Positions 44,781 through 56,442 of a stretch of 64,000 nucleotides of DNA are shown here, piece after piece (the first letter of the stretch is position 1; each line of letters opens with the position of its first letter). This stretch comes from Nocardia exalbida NBRC 100660. Lineage in GTDB: Bacteria; Actinomycetota; Actinomycetes; Mycobacteriales; Mycobacteriaceae. The notes under the pieces are model-generated. The model was not told where the DNA came from and ran no database searches. It saw only the letters and a list, made by a program, of their open reading frames with translations. The translations under genes were made by a program, and so were the position numbers. The stretch lies in the NCBI RefSeq assembly GCF_000308575.1, contig NZ_BAFZ01000054.1, positions 1-64,000 on the forward strand, in the 5' to 3' direction.

Positions 44781-45536
44781 TCAGCCGGTGGCTTCCTCGG
44801 CCGCCCGCAGTTCGGCCTTCCACTGCCGGAAGCCCTCCTCGGTGCGGCCGCGGCGCCAGTAGCCGGAGATCGACGACGCCCACTCGGCCGAAACACCGCG
44901 GTCCTTGCGGACATAGCGGCGCAGATCTTGCATGACCGCCTGCGCTTCACCGTGAATGAAGACCTGGACCTGTCCGGGCGCCCACGGTGCCGCGCGGACG
45001 GTTTCGGCGAGCACCTCGCCGGGCGGCCGGACGCCGCGGTGCAGCCAGGTCAGCTCGATGCCGTCCGGCTTCTTCAACGGCAGTTCGTCGTCCGGACCGG
45101 CGACCTCGACGAACGCCAGCCCGGTCGCGTCGCCGGGCATCGCCTCGAGCGCGGCGGCGATGGCGGGCAGCGCAGCCTCGTCACCGGCCAGCAGATGCCA
45201 GTCGGCGTCCGGGCGGGGGGAGTACGCGCCGCCGGGGCCGTAGAGGTCGATGGTTTCGCCGGGCTCGACCGCGGCTGCCCACGGTCCCGCGATGCCCTCC
45301 GCGCCGTGGTAGACGAAATCCGCCGCGATCTCCCCGGCGACGGTGTCCACCGACCGGACGGTGTAAGTGCGGACCACCTCGTCCCCGTCCTGCGGGAAGA
45401 TGAACTTCACATACGAGTCGGTGAACTCGCTGGGCCGGAACGCGGCGAAGCCGGGGCCGCCGAGGTGCACCCGGATCAGGTGCGGGGTCAGCCATTCCGT
45501 GCGTTGCACCGTGAGGGTGGTGCGGGGACGTGCCAA
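44781..45536 (-). CDS. Siderophore-interacting protein (FAD-dependent ferric reductase)
   Basis: The 251-residue protein has the SIP family pattern: 'YVKFIFPQDGDEVVRTYTVRSVD' (FAD-binding RxYT), 'VYHGAEGIAGPWAAAVEPGETIDLYGPGG', and 'FIHGEAQAVMQDLRRYVRKDRG' with the C-terminal 'SSISGYWRRGRTEEGFRQWK'. It releases iron from ferri-siderophores. The TTG start has GGAGG five bases upstream. An IdeR/DtxR-type box lies 22-39 bp from the start, so it should be induced by iron limitation. Confidence 0.9.
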   Translation of the reverse strand: MARPRTTLTVQRTEWLTPHLIRVHLGGPGFAAFRPSEFTDSYVKFIFPQDGDEVVRTYTVRSVDTVAGEIAADFVYHGAEGIAGPWAAAVEPGETIDLYGPGGAYSPRPDADWHLLAGDEAALPAIAAALEAMPGDATGLAFVEVAGPDDELPLKKPDGIELTWLHRGVRPPGEVLAETVRAAPWAPGQVQVFIHGEAQAVMQDLRRYVRKDRGVSAEWASSISGYWRRGRTEEGFRQWKAELRAAEEATG

Positions 45537-45557
45537 GGGAACCTCCGATAAATGTTA

Positions 45558-45575
45558 TTAGGATTGCCTTACTTA
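45558..45575. promoter_or_regulatory. IdeR/DtxR-type iron box
   Basis: TTAGGATTGCCTTACTTA, with the next base, matches 14 of 19 positions of the IdeR/DtxR consensus (TTAGGTTAGCCTAACCTAA). It lies between the SIP gene (start 45536) and the divergent nitroreductase-like gene (start about 45647), so it may control both. IdeR with iron would repress. Confidence 0.65.
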
Positions 45576-45646
45576 CCCTACTCGTGTTCGGCTCAGGGTG
45601 CGGCCAACCGCTGACGGCGCGCCGTGTGGGCGAGAGGATGATGCCC

Positions 45647-46474
45647 ATGACGCAGTCCGTGCCGACACCGACCCACGCCGTGCAACAGCGCTACCGCGAT
45701 CCTCGACCGGTCGAACCCGCGCAGTGGAATCAGGTCCTGCAAGTGCTGCACGAACACCGCTCGGTGCGCCGCTACCTGTCCGATCCGGTGCCCGATGCCA
45801 CGCTGCGACTGCTGATCTCCGCGGCGCAGTCCGCGCCGACCTCGTCGAATCTCCAGGTCTGGAGCGTCGTCGCGGTGCGCGACCCGCAGCGCAAGGCACG
45901 TTTGGCCGCGCTCGCGGGCGACCAGGCCCACATCGTGCAGGCGCCGGTGCTGCTGGTCTGGACGGCCGACTTCGCCCGACTGCGCCAGCTCGCCGAAGAC
46001 CGGAGCGCGCCGCTGGAGGGCGCGGACTACCTCGAGTCGAGCTACGTCGGCTTCATCGACGCCGCGCTGGCGGCGCAGAACGCGGTCGTGGCGGCGGAAT
46101 CGCTCGGACTCGGCACCGTCTACATCGGCGCGCTGCGCAACAAGCCGGAAGAAGTCGCCGCCGAGCTGGGCCTGCCGCCGCAGGTCTTCGCCGTCTTCGG
46201 CTTGGTGGTCGGCCACCCCGACCTCGCCGAGGACGCGCGGGTGAAACCGCGTCTTCCGCAGGAAGCCGTCCTGCACCGGGAAACCTACGATCTGGCCGCG
46301 CAGCGGGCGCACGTGGCCGAGTACGAGACCCGGATCGCGGAATTCTATGCCGAGCAACAGCTCGCGCATTCCTGGACCGAGCGTGTGCTGGCCCGGCTGG
46401 CCTCGGCGGCGGCGCTCAACGGCAGGCACCGGCTGCGCGAATCGCTGACCAACCACGGCTTCCGGTTGCACTGA
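45647..46474 (+). CDS. NfsA-like nitroreductase family protein
   Basis: The 275-residue flavoprotein has 'HRSVRRYLSDPVPDATLRLLISAAQSAPTSSNLQVWSVVAVRDP' (FMN-binding), 'AALAAQNAVVAAESLGLGTVYIGALRNKPEEV' and 'GLVVGHP', like NADPH-dependent NfsA. It may reduce quinones, nitro compounds or ferric iron. GAGAGG lies nine bases before ATG 45647; ATG 45638 and 45641 are closer starts. It is divergent from the SIP gene and shares the iron box region. Confidence 0.8.
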   Translation: MTQSVPTPTHAVQQRYRDPRPVEPAQWNQVLQVLHEHRSVRRYLSDPVPDATLRLLISAAQSAPTSSNLQVWSVVAVRDPQRKARLAALAGDQAHIVQAPVLLVWTADFARLRQLAEDRSAPLEGADYLESSYVGFIDAALAAQNAVVAAESLGLGTVYIGALRNKPEEVAAELGLPPQVFAVFGLVVGHPDLAEDARVKPRLPQEAVLHRETYDLAAQRAHVAEYETRIAEFYAEQQLAHSWTERVLARLASAAALNGRHRLRESLTNHGFRLH

Positions 46475-46480
46475 CCCGCC

Positions 46481-47473
46481 TCACGCCGCGACCTTCTCGG
46501 TGAGCAGTTCGAACGATCGGGCGCGATCCTCGATGTCGTAGACCAGCGTGTTGATCATCAGCTCGTCGGCCCGTGTCCGCTCGAGCAGGTCCGCGAGCTG
46601 GCCGCGCACCGTCTCCGGCGAGCCGAGCACCTGCCCGGCCCTGCGCTGCCGGATGAACGCGCGCTCGTGCTCCGACGGGCGGAACGCGGCCGCTTCCTCC
46701 GGCGTGGCCAGCGCCTGCGGCGTGCCGCGCACCAGGTTCAGGAAAGCCAGGTCGCGTGGACCGGCGAGAGCATCGGCGCGCTCGTCGGTGTCCGCGCAGA
46801 TCGCCGCGACCGCCACCATCGCGTGCGGGCGCTCCAGCTGCTCCGACGGCCGGAAATGCTCGCGGTAGAGCGCGAGCGCGGGCTCGGTGTTGTCTGGGCT
46901 GATGTGGTGCGCGAAGGCGAACGGGAGCCCGAGCACCGCGGCGACCTGGGCGCTGTAGCCGCTGGAACCCAGCAGCCAGATCTCCGGTTCCTCGCCGCGA
47001 CCCGGCGTCGCGGCGATGCCGCCGGGATCGGCGCCGCGGAAGTAGCCCAGCAATGCGGCCAGTTCCTGAGGGAACGATTCCGCCGACAGACCGTCCGCGG
47101 TCCGTCGCAGCGCGCGGGCGGTCGCCTGGTCGGTGCCGGGTGCGCGTCCGATGCCGAGGTCGATCCGGCCGGGATGCAGCGCGTGCAGAGTGCCGAACTG
47201 CTCGGCGACCACGAGCGGCGCGTGATTGGGCAGCATCACCCCGCCGGAGCCGACCCGGATGGTCGAGGTGGCGGCGGCCAGGTGGGCGAGCAGGACGCTG
47301 GGCGCCGAGCTGGCGATGCCGGGCATGTTGTGGTGTTCGGCGACCCAGAAGCGGTGGTAGCCCAACGCCTCGGTGCGCCTGGCCAATTCGGTGGTCGCGT
47401 CCAGCCCCTCACGGACGGTGCGGCCGGACTGCACCGGCGCCAGATCCAGTACGGACAGCGGGACGTCGATCAT
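46481..47473 (-). CDS. LLM-class flavin-dependent oxidoreductase
   Basis: The 330-residue protein belongs to the luciferase-like MsnO8/YhbW group: '[14 protein letters not shown]', '[32 protein letters not shown]', '[24 protein letters not shown]', '[11 protein letters not shown]'. These are FMN-dependent monooxygenase-like proteins. GGAGGAG lies just upstream of the ATG. It converges with the nitroreductase-like gene (6 bp between the stops). Confidence 0.85.
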   Translation of the reverse strand: MIDVPLSVLDLAPVQSGRTVREGLDATTELARRTEALGYHRFWVAEHHNMPGIASSAPSVLLAHLAAATSTIRVGSGGVMLPNHAPLVVAEQFGTLHALHPGRIDLGIGRAPGTDQATARALRRTADGLSAESFPQELAALLGYFRGADPGGIAATPGRGEEPEIWLLGSSGYSAQVAAVLGLPFAFAHHISPDNTEPALALYREHFRPSEQLERPHAMVAVAAICADTDERADALAGPRDLAFLNLVRGTPQALATPEEAAAFRPSEHERAFIRQRRAGQVLGSPETVRGQLADLLERTRADELMINTLVYDIEDRARSFELLTEKVAA

Positions 47474-47542
47474 GGGTCTCCTCCACAGTGGCGATCTCCA
47501 CTGCCAACGCCGCCCGTCCCCGGTGTATTTCGCCCGGCCGCC

Positions 47543-48730
47543 TCAGCCGCGTGCGATCGCGCGGAAGACCTCGATGGTCTGCTGCTCGTCCTGGGTGGTG
47601 CCGTGGTCGCTGAGCTTCACGATGACGGTGCCGCTGGGCGGATCCACGTAGACGTACTGGCCGTACACGCCGACGGCGGTGAGGTCGGCGCCGTCCCCGC
47701 CGGGCGGGTGCCACCATTGCGCGCTGTAGGGCCAAGCGCCCACCCGGTGCGGCGCCGGCGTGCGGATGCGGTCGATCCAGGCGGGCGGCACGATCTGCGC
47801 GTCGCCTGCCCGCCCGCCGTCCAGCACCAGCCGGCCGATCTTGGCGAAATCGCGGGCGGTCGCGTTCAGGCAGCAGAACGCTTTCTCCTGGCCACCGGAG
47901 CGATCGAGGTTCCACAGCGCGTCGTCCTCGGCGCCGATCGGCCCCCAGATGTCGCGCTCCAGCAATTCGGCCAGCGGCAGGCCTTCGACCCGCGCCAGCG
48001 CCATGCCCAGCAACTGGGTGTCCACGCTGCGGTACTCGCCCGCGCTGCCCGGCGGGAACCGCAGGCCGTGCTGGTCGCGGACGAATCCGGCCAGATCCTC
48101 GGTGAGATACATCCGCGCGGTGCCCGTCAGCGGCAGATACTTGTTGTAGTTCTCCGATACGTCTACCCCGGAGGCCATGTCCAGCAAGTCGCGGATGGTG
48201 ATGCTGTCGTACTCGCCGCCGGTGGTCAGCTCGGGCAGGATCCGCACCAAGCGGTCGTCCTCGGTGAGTTTCCCCGCCGCGACGGCGCGGCCGGTCAGCA
48301 GCGACACGATGGACTTCACCACCGACCACGAGGACTGGCGGGTGGTCGCGGTGAAGCCGTCGCGATACCACTCGTGTGTCACAGCGCCGTCGCGCAGGAC
48401 GAGGAACGAATTTGTGTGCGTGGTGCCGAGGAAATCGGACATCGAGAGCTGCGTGCCCTTCCAGGGCACCTGTTCGGGCAGCGGCCGTGGTGCTCTCGGG
48501 AGGGGACGCGGGGCGGGGGAGGCGGCCACCGTCCGGCTCTCGAACAGCGCGCCCTGCGCCGATGGCGGGTCGGTCAGCAGGCGCAGCAGTGTCGGCGGCG
48601 ACGGGATGTGCAGGACGGTCGCCGTCGCGAACGCCGCGCCGACCAGGACGACGACGATCACGGACAGGACGACGACGGCGCGCAGCGCGAAGCGGCCGGG
48701 TCGCCCGCGCCGGGGCGATGCTTCGGTCAT
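47543..48730 (-). CDS. Membrane-anchored serine hydrolase (beta-lactamase/PBP fold)
   Basis: The 395-residue protein has one N-terminal TM segment (about 15-39), a Pro/Ala-rich linker and an extracytoplasmic serine-hydrolase domain with SxxK (Ser136-Val-Val-Lys139, 'SSWSVVKS') and 'YRSVDTQLLGMALARVEG' (Tyr motif), with a C-terminal 'GQYVYVDPPSGTVIVKLSDHG' strand. It resembles EstB/6-aminohexanoate-dimer-hydrolase-like enzymes. The substrate is unknown. It could act on cell-wall peptides or esters. Confidence 0.82.
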   Translation of the reverse strand: MTEASPRRGRPGRFALRAVVVLSVIVVVLVGAAFATATVLHIPSPPTLLRLLTDPPSAQGALFESRTVAASPAPRPLPRAPRPLPEQVPWKGTQLSMSDFLGTTHTNSFLVLRDGAVTHEWYRDGFTATTRQSSWSVVKSIVSLLTGRAVAAGKLTEDDRLVRILPELTTGGEYDSITIRDLLDMASGVDVSENYNKYLPLTGTARMYLTEDLAGFVRDQHGLRFPPGSAGEYRSVDTQLLGMALARVEGLPLAELLERDIWGPIGAEDDALWNLDRSGGQEKAFCCLNATARDFAKIGRLVLDGGRAGDAQIVPPAWIDRIRTPAPHRVGAWPYSAQWWHPPGGDGADLTAVGVYGQYVYVDPPSGTVIVKLSDHGTTQDEQQTIEVFRAIARG

Positions 48731-48901
48731 GACGAAAGCCCATCGGTAGGGGATCCGATGATGGCACGCCCGACGCCGCTCCGGTAGGTCCGCACGGCGG
48801 CGGCGGTCGGCCCGGAGACGACGCGCGAGCCGGCCGGGCGGTAGCGTGACCCCCTGGGCCGGGCGACCGGCGCCGCTGCCCAGCGAGGGAAGGACCGCAG
48901 T

Positions 48902-50338
48902 ATGACAGCCTCCGACCGTCACCTTCAGGACGCGGGACCCGTGGATCCGGCGGACGGCGGGGACTCGGAAGGCTACGCGCGGGGCCTGAGCCCGCGCACC
49001 ATTCAGATGATCGCCATCGGCGGCGCGATCGGCACGGGCCTGTTCTACGGCGCGGGCGGCGCGATCGAGCAGGCAGGCCCCGGCCTCATCCTCGCCTACC
49101 TGGCGGCGGGCCTGGCCATCTTCGTGATCATGCGGGCGCTCGGCGAATTGCTGACCTACCGGCCGATCTCGGGCAGTTTCGCGGAGTACGCGCACGAATT
49201 CCTCGGCCGCTTCGCCGGTTTCGTGACCGGCTGGTCGTATTGGGCGGTGTGGGTGGCCACCTGCATGGCCGAGATCACCGTGGCGGGCAAGTACGTGGAG
49301 TACTGGTTCGACATTGCGCCGTGGGTCACCGCACTGGTCGTGCTCGCGGTGATGTTCTGCGCCAACTTGATCTCGGTGCGGCTGTTCGGCGAGGGCGAGT
49401 TCTGGTTCTCCACCATCAAGGTGACCGCCATCGTCGGCATGATCCTGCTCGGCATCGGCGTGCTGCTGTTCGGTTTCGGTCACGCGCCCGACCCCACCGT
49501 CACCAATCTGTGGGCCGACGGGGGCGTGTTCCCCAACGGTCTGGGTCAGTCGCTGCTGGTGTTGCAGATCGTGCTGTTCGCCTACGTCGGTGTGGAGTTG
49601 GTCGGCGTCACCGCGGGGGAGGCGCGCGAGCCCCGCAAGACGCTGCGCAAGGCGATCAACACGCTTCCCTTCCGGATCGGCCTGTTCTATGTCGGCGCGC
49701 TCGTGGTGATCATGGCGGTGTCCAGCTGGCGCACCTTCCACGCGGGCAAGAGCCCGTTCGTGGAGGTCTTCGAGCAGATCGGCATCCCGGGCGCGGCGGG
49801 CATCGTCAACTTCGTGCTGCTCACCGCGGCATTGTCGTCGTGCAACTCGGGGATCTACTCGACCGGCCGGATGCTGCGCACCCTCTCGCTGCGCGGCGAG
49901 GCGCCCGCCGGGCTGAGCAAGCTGAGCGCGAACGCGGTGCCCTACACCGGGATCATCGCGTCCGCGGCGGCGATGGTGATCGGCGTGGTGGTCAACATCA
50001 TCTCCCCGGACAAGGCGTTCGCCTACATCACCTCGGTGTCGACCATCGGCATCATCTTCGTCTGGGGCGTCATCCTGGTCTGTCACCTGCTCTACCGGGC
50101 CAAGGTGGCCCGCGGCGAGTTGCCCGCGAGCGACTACCGGCTGCCCGCCGCGCCCTACACCACCGTGCTGGCGCTGGCGTTCCTCGGGCTGGTGGTCGTG
50201 CTGCTGCTGTTCACCGACAGCGGGCGCACCGCGATCGTCGTCGGCGTGGTGTGGGCGGCGCTGGTGTCGGCCGGGTACCTCGCGCTGCGCAAGATCGGTA
50301 ACTCCAGCACCGCGACCGACCCCGTGCGCACCAGCTGA
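48902..50338 (+). CDS. Amino-acid permease (AAT/AnsP-CycA group)
   Basis: The 478-residue protein has about 12 TM segments and AAT hallmarks 'RGLSPRTIQMIAIGGAIGTGLFYGAGGAIEQAGP' and 'YRPISGSFAEYAHEFLG', with 'FAYVGVELVGVTAGEAREPRKTLRKAIN' in TM6. It imports amino acids by proton symport; the amino acid cannot be read. AAGGA lies eight bases before the ATG. The gene stands alone, with a DUF4345 gene converging behind. Confidence 0.88.
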   Translation: MTASDRHLQDAGPVDPADGGDSEGYARGLSPRTIQMIAIGGAIGTGLFYGAGGAIEQAGPGLILAYLAAGLAIFVIMRALGELLTYRPISGSFAEYAHEFLGRFAGFVTGWSYWAVWVATCMAEITVAGKYVEYWFDIAPWVTALVVLAVMFCANLISVRLFGEGEFWFSTIKVTAIVGMILLGIGVLLFGFGHAPDPTVTNLWADGGVFPNGLGQSLLVLQIVLFAYVGVELVGVTAGEAREPRKTLRKAINTLPFRIGLFYVGALVVIMAVSSWRTFHAGKSPFVEVFEQIGIPGAAGIVNFVLLTAALSSCNSGIYSTGRMLRTLSLRGEAPAGLSKLSANAVPYTGIIASAAAMVIGVVVNIISPDKAFAYITSVSTIGIIFVWGVILVCHLLYRAKVARGELPASDYRLPAAPYTTVLALAFLGLVVVLLLFTDSGRTAIVVGVVWAALVSAGYLALRKIGNSSTATDPVRTS

Positions 50339-50351
50339 CGGGCGGCCATCG

Positions 50352-50717
50352 TTAGGCGGCCGCGAAGAGCGCGACAGCGCCGACCGTCTCCACCACGCCG
50401 TAGAACCAGGTCGGGTAGAAGGCCGTCCGCTCATCGAGCACGGCGGACGCCACCCGGCCGACGGCCATGCCCGCCAGCGCCGCGCCGACGGCGACCATGA
50501 TCCCCCCGCGCAGCGTTCCCAGGCCCGCCGCGGCCACCGCGAGCACGGCCGCCATCGCGAGGCCGAAGCCGCCGTAGACGGCGCGCACTTCGTACCGGGC
50601 GCTCGCCTCGGTGAGCCGGATGCCGAACGGCCGAATCAGTGCGGCGGGCGCGGCGAGTGCGTACACGCCCATGCCGAGGAAGAAAACACCGATTACAGCG
50701 CACACTGCCTGTGCCAC
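50352..50717 (-). CDS. DUF4345 family membrane protein
   Basis: The 121-residue protein has four hydrophobic segments and the DUF4345 signature 'ARYEVRAVYGGFGLAMAAVLAVAA', with 'FYPTWFYGVVETVGAVALFAAA' at the end. Function is unknown. GTG 50717 follows GGAGG by five bases and is preferred to a TTG at 50729. It converges with the amino-acid permease gene. Confidence 0.75.
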   Translation of the reverse strand: MAQAVCAVIGVFFLGMGVYALAAPAALIRPFGIRLTEASARYEVRAVYGGFGLAMAAVLAVAAAGLGTLRGGIMVAVGAALAGMAVGRVASAVLDERTAFYPTWFYGVVETVGAVALFAAA

Positions 50718-50838
50718 TGCGACCTCCAACTCTCCGGTTCGGTTCGGGAAGCCCAGCTTGCGCCAGGGCCGGGGCCGGACGCTTCCGAAAACCCGCTGCC
50801 TCGAGTCGCGTCGGCGCTCGCCGGGCCTGCTTCGCGAG

Positions 50839-52248
50839 TCAGTCGGTCGCCCGCCGCCGGGGCATCATGGCCGCGGCCACGACCATGACAACGGCCATCA
50901 CCGCGATCGTGACGAAGACCAGATGCACCGCCGAGGCCAGCGCGGCGGGCAGCGGGTGATCGGTGTGGCCGACCCGCGAATTCACGATCGCGCCGAACAC
51001 CGCGACGCCCACCGCGCTGCCGATCGAGCGCGCGAACATGTTGGCGGAGGTCACCACGCCCCGTTCGGTCCATTCGGCGCTGGTCTGCGCCGCGATCAGG
51101 GTCGGAGTCGCGACCAGGCCCATACCGGTGCCGATGACGAAGCACGACGCGGCGACCTGCCACAGCGCCGAGTGCTCGGTGATCAGCAGCGTGCTCGCGG
51201 CGCCGACCGCCGCCAAGCCGCTGCCGATCAGGGCGGTCGCGCGGAAGCCGATGCGCAGGTACACCTTTCCGGCTTGGGACGCGGCCAGCGGCCAGCCCAG
51301 CGTGAGCGCGCCGACCGTCAGGCCCGCGACCAGCGCACCCGTGCCGAGCACACCCTGGGTGAAGGTCGGCACATAGGAGGTCGCGCCGAGCAGGACGGCG
51401 CCGATCAGCACCGACACCAGGCTGCTGGCGATCACCACCCGCCGGGTGAATACCCACAGCGGCAGGATCGGATTGCGCGCCCTGCGTTCGACCAGCCCGA
51501 ACAGCACGAGCAGGAGCACGCCGCCCGCGAAGATCGCGACGCTCACCGGCGAGGACCACGCCCAGGCCTGGCCACCCTCGAGCAGCCCGAGGATCAACGC
51601 GCCCGCCCCCACCGCCAGCAGCGCCGCACCCGGATAGTCGACGCTCTGCCTGCGGCGCGGCGCGGCCTCGGCGAAAGTGCGCACCAGCATCCATCCGGCC
51701 AGCGCGCAGAGCGGAAGGTTGATCAGGAAGATCCAGCGCCAGCTGACGTACTCGGCGAACAGGCCGCCCAGCAACGGGCCCGCCACGCTCGACATGGCCC
51801 ACACGCTGGCCAGATATCCCTGGACCTTGGCGCGCTCCGACAGCGTGTACAAGTCGCCCGCGATCGTCATCGTCATCGGCTGGATCGCTCCGGCGCCGAT
51901 GCCCTGGACGGCGCGGAAGACGATCAGCCCGAGCATGCTGGTCGCCACGCCGCACAGCAGCGAACCCAGTGCGAACATCGCGATCCCGAACAGGATCACG
52001 GGTTTACGCCCCACGGTGTCGGCGAGCTTGCCGTAGATCGGCACCGTCACCGCCTGCGCCAGCAGATAGATGGAGAACAACCAGGGGAACTGCGCGAAGC
52101 CGCCGAGGCTGTCGGTGATGGTGAGTACCGCCGTGGCGATGACCGTCGAGTCCAGCGCGACCAGCGCGGTCGCCAGCATCAGCGAGCCGAGGATGGCGCC
52201 GCGCTCGGATCGGAGCCCTACGGACGCCGTCACAGTCTCGGTCGCCAC
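50839..52248 (-). CDS. 14-TM MFS exporter (DHA2/EmrB-QacA type)
   Basis: The 469-residue protein has about 14 TM segments: 'LVALDSTVIATAVLTITDSLGG' (TM1, motif D1), 'GKLADTVGRKPVILFG' (motif A), 'RAVQGIGAGAIQPMTMTIAGD' (motif B) and 'GPLLGGLFAEYVSWRWIFLINLPL' (motif C). These define drug:H+ antiporters of the DHA2 family. The drugs exported are unknown. It ends in a short basic tail, and no regulator is adjacent. Confidence 0.9.
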   Translation of the reverse strand: MATETVTASVGLRSERGAILGSLMLATALVALDSTVIATAVLTITDSLGGFAQFPWLFSIYLLAQAVTVPIYGKLADTVGRKPVILFGIAMFALGSLLCGVATSMLGLIVFRAVQGIGAGAIQPMTMTIAGDLYTLSERAKVQGYLASVWAMSSVAGPLLGGLFAEYVSWRWIFLINLPLCALAGWMLVRTFAEAAPRRRQSVDYPGAALLAVGAGALILGLLEGGQAWAWSSPVSVAIFAGGVLLLVLFGLVERRARNPILPLWVFTRRVVIASSLVSVLIGAVLLGATSYVPTFTQGVLGTGALVAGLTVGALTLGWPLAASQAGKVYLRIGFRATALIGSGLAAVGAASTLLITEHSALWQVAASCFVIGTGMGLVATPTLIAAQTSAEWTERGVVTSANMFARSIGSAVGVAVFGAIVNSRVGHTDHPLPAALASAVHLVFVTIAVMAVVMVVAAAMMPRRRATD

Positions 52249-52424
52249 CGCGGCCCCTCTCGTTCGCCTGTCTAACCACCTCGAACGACCGTATCCGCCC
52301 TCCGGCTATTCCCGCACACGGATTTTTCGTGCTCGGAGCGGCCCGGCCACCGCGGCGGCGGTCCCGCGAGCAGCCCTGGCGAGGCGCCGGCGCGACTGTA
52401 ATCGTCGGTGGCCGGCGCCCCGGG

Positions 52425-52825
52425 TCACCGGTGCGGGTCCGCCCCGGTCGGGGGCGGCTGTGCCTCGAGCACGGCGAGTTCCTCGTCGGTGAGCAGTCGC
52501 GAGCGGATCAGGAAGCGCACCCCTTCGGGCGCTTCCAGGGAGAATCCGCTGCCCCGGCCCGGCACCACATCGACGGTGAGATGGGTGTGCCGCCAATACT
52601 CGTACTGGTCGGCGCTCATCCAGAACGGGGTGTCCGCCGCCGCATACCCCAGCAGCACGTCGGACGCGCCGACCCGGAATTCGCCGCGCGGATAGCACAT
52701 CGGCGCACTGCCGTCACAGCAGCCGCCGGACTGATGGAACATCACCGGGCCGTGCTGCTCGATCAGTTGGCGCAGCAGCGCTCGCGCCGGTCCGGTGAAC
52801 TCCACGCGACCGGCCGGATCCGGCA

Positions 52826-52826
<1 letters not shown>
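52425..52826 (-). CDS. DUF779 family protein
   Basis: The 133-residue protein has the DUF779 pattern: 'GPVMFHQSGGCCDGSAPMCYP' with three Cys that may bind metal, and 'QYEYWRHTHLTVDVVPGRGSGFSLEAPEG'. It is routinely found next to acetaldehyde-type dehydrogenases; its role is unknown. The ATG overlaps the stop of the dehydrogenase gene by one base (TGATG), so the two are coupled. The same pair occurs in M. tuberculosis (Rv0458-Rv0459). Confidence 0.82.
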
Positions 52827-54343
<1,517 letters not shown>

Positions 54344-54449
54344 GGCGGGTGACTCCTCGCTGGTTGCGGACGTGATGCGCACGGCGCGGCGGCCGTGATT
54401 CGGGTCACTATGCCTCGCGAGGGTTGACGAAACGTTGAGGCGCGCGAGC

Positions 54450-55652
54450 TCAGTCGCGCAGCGCGCCGTGCAGCCGGGCGGCCGCCAGCGCACGACGCCC
54501 GTCGCCCGCGGGCAGCAGGCGAAGCGCGTGTTCGTGGATCTCGATGTCGTGCGGTGCGCGCTCGCCGTAACGCAGCGCGTGCTCGACGTTTCCGCTGGAC
54601 AGCACCGCGGTGCGTACGCCGACCGCCAGGTACTCGCGCCACTGCACGATGCCGGGGGTGTCCGAATCCGGCAGCAGCGGCCCGCGATACAGCTCGACCG
54701 CCGTGGCGGTGTCGCCCGCTTCGAGCGCGGCGAGCACGTCCACGGCGTCACAGGACAGCGGGCTCACCAGGCGATAGACCCGGCTGGCGATGTCGCCGCC
54801 GGTGGCGCGCCGCAGGTAGGACATCTCGGATTTGAGCGTGCTGGCCCCCACCGGCCGGTCGCCGTACACCGCGAAGTGCAGACGTTCGTGGCTGAACCCG
54901 TCGGGTTCGAGTGCCAGCAGGGTCAGGATCTCCAGGTGCCTCGGGCGTAGCCGCACAGGTGCGCCGTCACGGATCAGGCGGGCGGCGCCGAGGCAGGTCA
55001 GCCGGACCCCGGGCGTGGTGATGCGATGGTGCAGCTTGGTCTCGATGGCGGTGACCAGGGTACGGGCGGTGGACATGGCCAGCGGGTGCGCGCGATCCCA
55101 GGTGGTGGACAGGTCCAGCACGCCGAGCTGACGTCCGTCCGCGGCGCGGATCGGCGCGCAGTAGCAGACCCAGCCGTGCAGGGCGGCCACCAAGTGCTCG
55201 GCGGAGAACACGGTGTGCGGCCGCGCGGTGCGCAACGCCAGCGACAACGCGTTCGTGCCCATGTGCGCCTCGTCCCATCGACCGCCCGGCGCGAAGTTGA
55301 CCTGTTCGGCGCGGCGGCGCATCACCGGACCGCCGTGCGACCACAGGATAGTGCCGGTCTCGTCGGTGATCGCCGCGACGTAGTCCGCGCCTTCGGTGAT
55401 GTCGCGCAATTGGTCGGTCAGCTCGGATACCGGTGTGCGCAGCGGGGACTCGGCCCAGCGGGCGGCCACATCGGCGTCGGCATGGGGTGCGTGCTCGCAC
55501 GCCGGATCGACGGTGCGCAACGATCGCAGCCACGATTGCGCGACCTCGCTGCGCAGCGCGGAATCGCCCTGCGGTGTCCCGGCGGGTATCCATCGGGACC
55601 ACTCTTGTTCCAGTGCAGCGCGTCGCTGCGAGAGGGAACTGCGCTGTGCCAT
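54450..55652 (-). CDS. GAF-domain transcriptional regulator
   Basis: The 400-residue protein has an N-terminal GAF-like sensor ('[58 protein letters not shown]', the AcoR/CdhR-type fold), then a winged-HTH output ('[30 protein letters not shown]') and a TPR-like end. AcoR-like GAF regulators activate acetoin or alcohol catabolism. It lies 106 bp upstream of the aldehyde-dehydrogenase gene, its likely target. The start is unsure; ATG 55703 and GTG 55715 are possible. Confidence 0.8.
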   Translation of the reverse strand: MAQRSSLSQRRAALEQEWSRWIPAGTPQGDSALRSEVAQSWLRSLRTVDPACEHAPHADADVAARWAESPLRTPVSELTDQLRDITEGADYVAAITDETGTILWSHGGPVMRRRAEQVNFAPGGRWDEAHMGTNALSLALRTARPHTVFSAEHLVAALHGWVCYCAPIRAADGRQLGVLDLSTTWDRAHPLAMSTARTLVTAIETKLHHRITTPGVRLTCLGAARLIRDGAPVRLRPRHLEILTLLALEPDGFSHERLHFAVYGDRPVGASTLKSEMSYLRRATGGDIASRVYRLVSPLSCDAVDVLAALEAGDTATAVELYRGPLLPDSDTPGIVQWREYLAVGVRTAVLSSGNVEHALRYGERAPHDIEIHEHALRLLPAGDGRRALAAARLHGALRD

Positions 55653-55887
55653 CTCCGCGGATCCTGTGTCTTCGCTCCGATCGTCTCCGTGCTCTCCCAT
55701 CATGCCCCAGCACACGGCCGGGCATTCCGTTTCGGCGCGACGTCCACGGATCTGGACGAACGACGATCGGGTCGCCGCGTTCCCCTGGGCCGACCAGCGC
55801 GAAAGTACGCGGACACCCAGGCAATCCCGGCGGCGCGACCGGCGATCGGTGTGCGGCCGTCTTCCCGCCGCACACCGACTCGGCCGA

Positions 55888-56442
55888 TTACGGCGTGGAG
55901 AAACCGATCAGCGCACCGATGCCCGCCCCGATCGGAACGGTGACCAGCGCGCCGACTCCGCCGAGGAAGAAGCCGATCACGGCGCCGATGCCCGCGCCGA
56001 TGAGGGCCCCGATACCGGCGTTGTACTGCTTGCGCGCGAGCGTTTCGTCCTCACCGACGAACTGGGTGAGGCGCTCGCTGGTCGCGGGCGCGTCGACCGG
56101 CGTCACCGTGAGGGTGCGGCCCGCATCGGTGATCGTGGGCGCCAGCCCGTGCGCCGCGCCGGAGGCCTGGAACGCCAAGGGCATGGTCGCGACGACCTGT
56201 CCCGTCCCGTTGCGCAGTTCGACGGCGCCCGCGTCGGCCGTCAACGCGAAGGTGCCCGCGTCGAGGGTGGTGACCACCCCCGTGCCGTCGGCGGCGGGAG
56301 CCGAGGTGAAACCGATTCCCTGCTCGACGCCGTGCACGCTGACCTGTGCCGGTGCCGCGGGCTGTGCGTGCGCGACACCCGTCGCTATTCCGGTGGCTCC
56401 GACCGCCAGCAGGGCGGTTGCGGCGAATCTGTTGACTCTCAT
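55888..56442 (-). CDS. Secreted protein with C-terminal glycine zipper
   Basis: The 184-residue protein has a signal peptide cleaved near 'VAHA' (Ala26). A beta-rich middle is followed by a glycine-zipper region (about 140-184, 'NAGIGALIGAGIGAVIGF' and 'PIGAGIGALIGF'), which usually packs as membrane-inserting helices. A longer start near 56457 is possible. Function is unknown; similar secreted Gly-zipper proteins are common in Nocardia. Confidence 0.72.
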   Translation of the reverse strand: MRVNRFAATALLAVGATGIATGVAHAQPAAPAQVSVHGVEQGIGFTSAPAADGTGVVTTLDAGTFALTADAGAVELRNGTGQVVATMPLAFQASGAAHGLAPTITDAGRTLTVTPVDAPATSERLTQFVGEDETLARKQYNAGIGALIGAGIGAVIGFFLGGVGALVTVPIGAGIGALIGFSTP

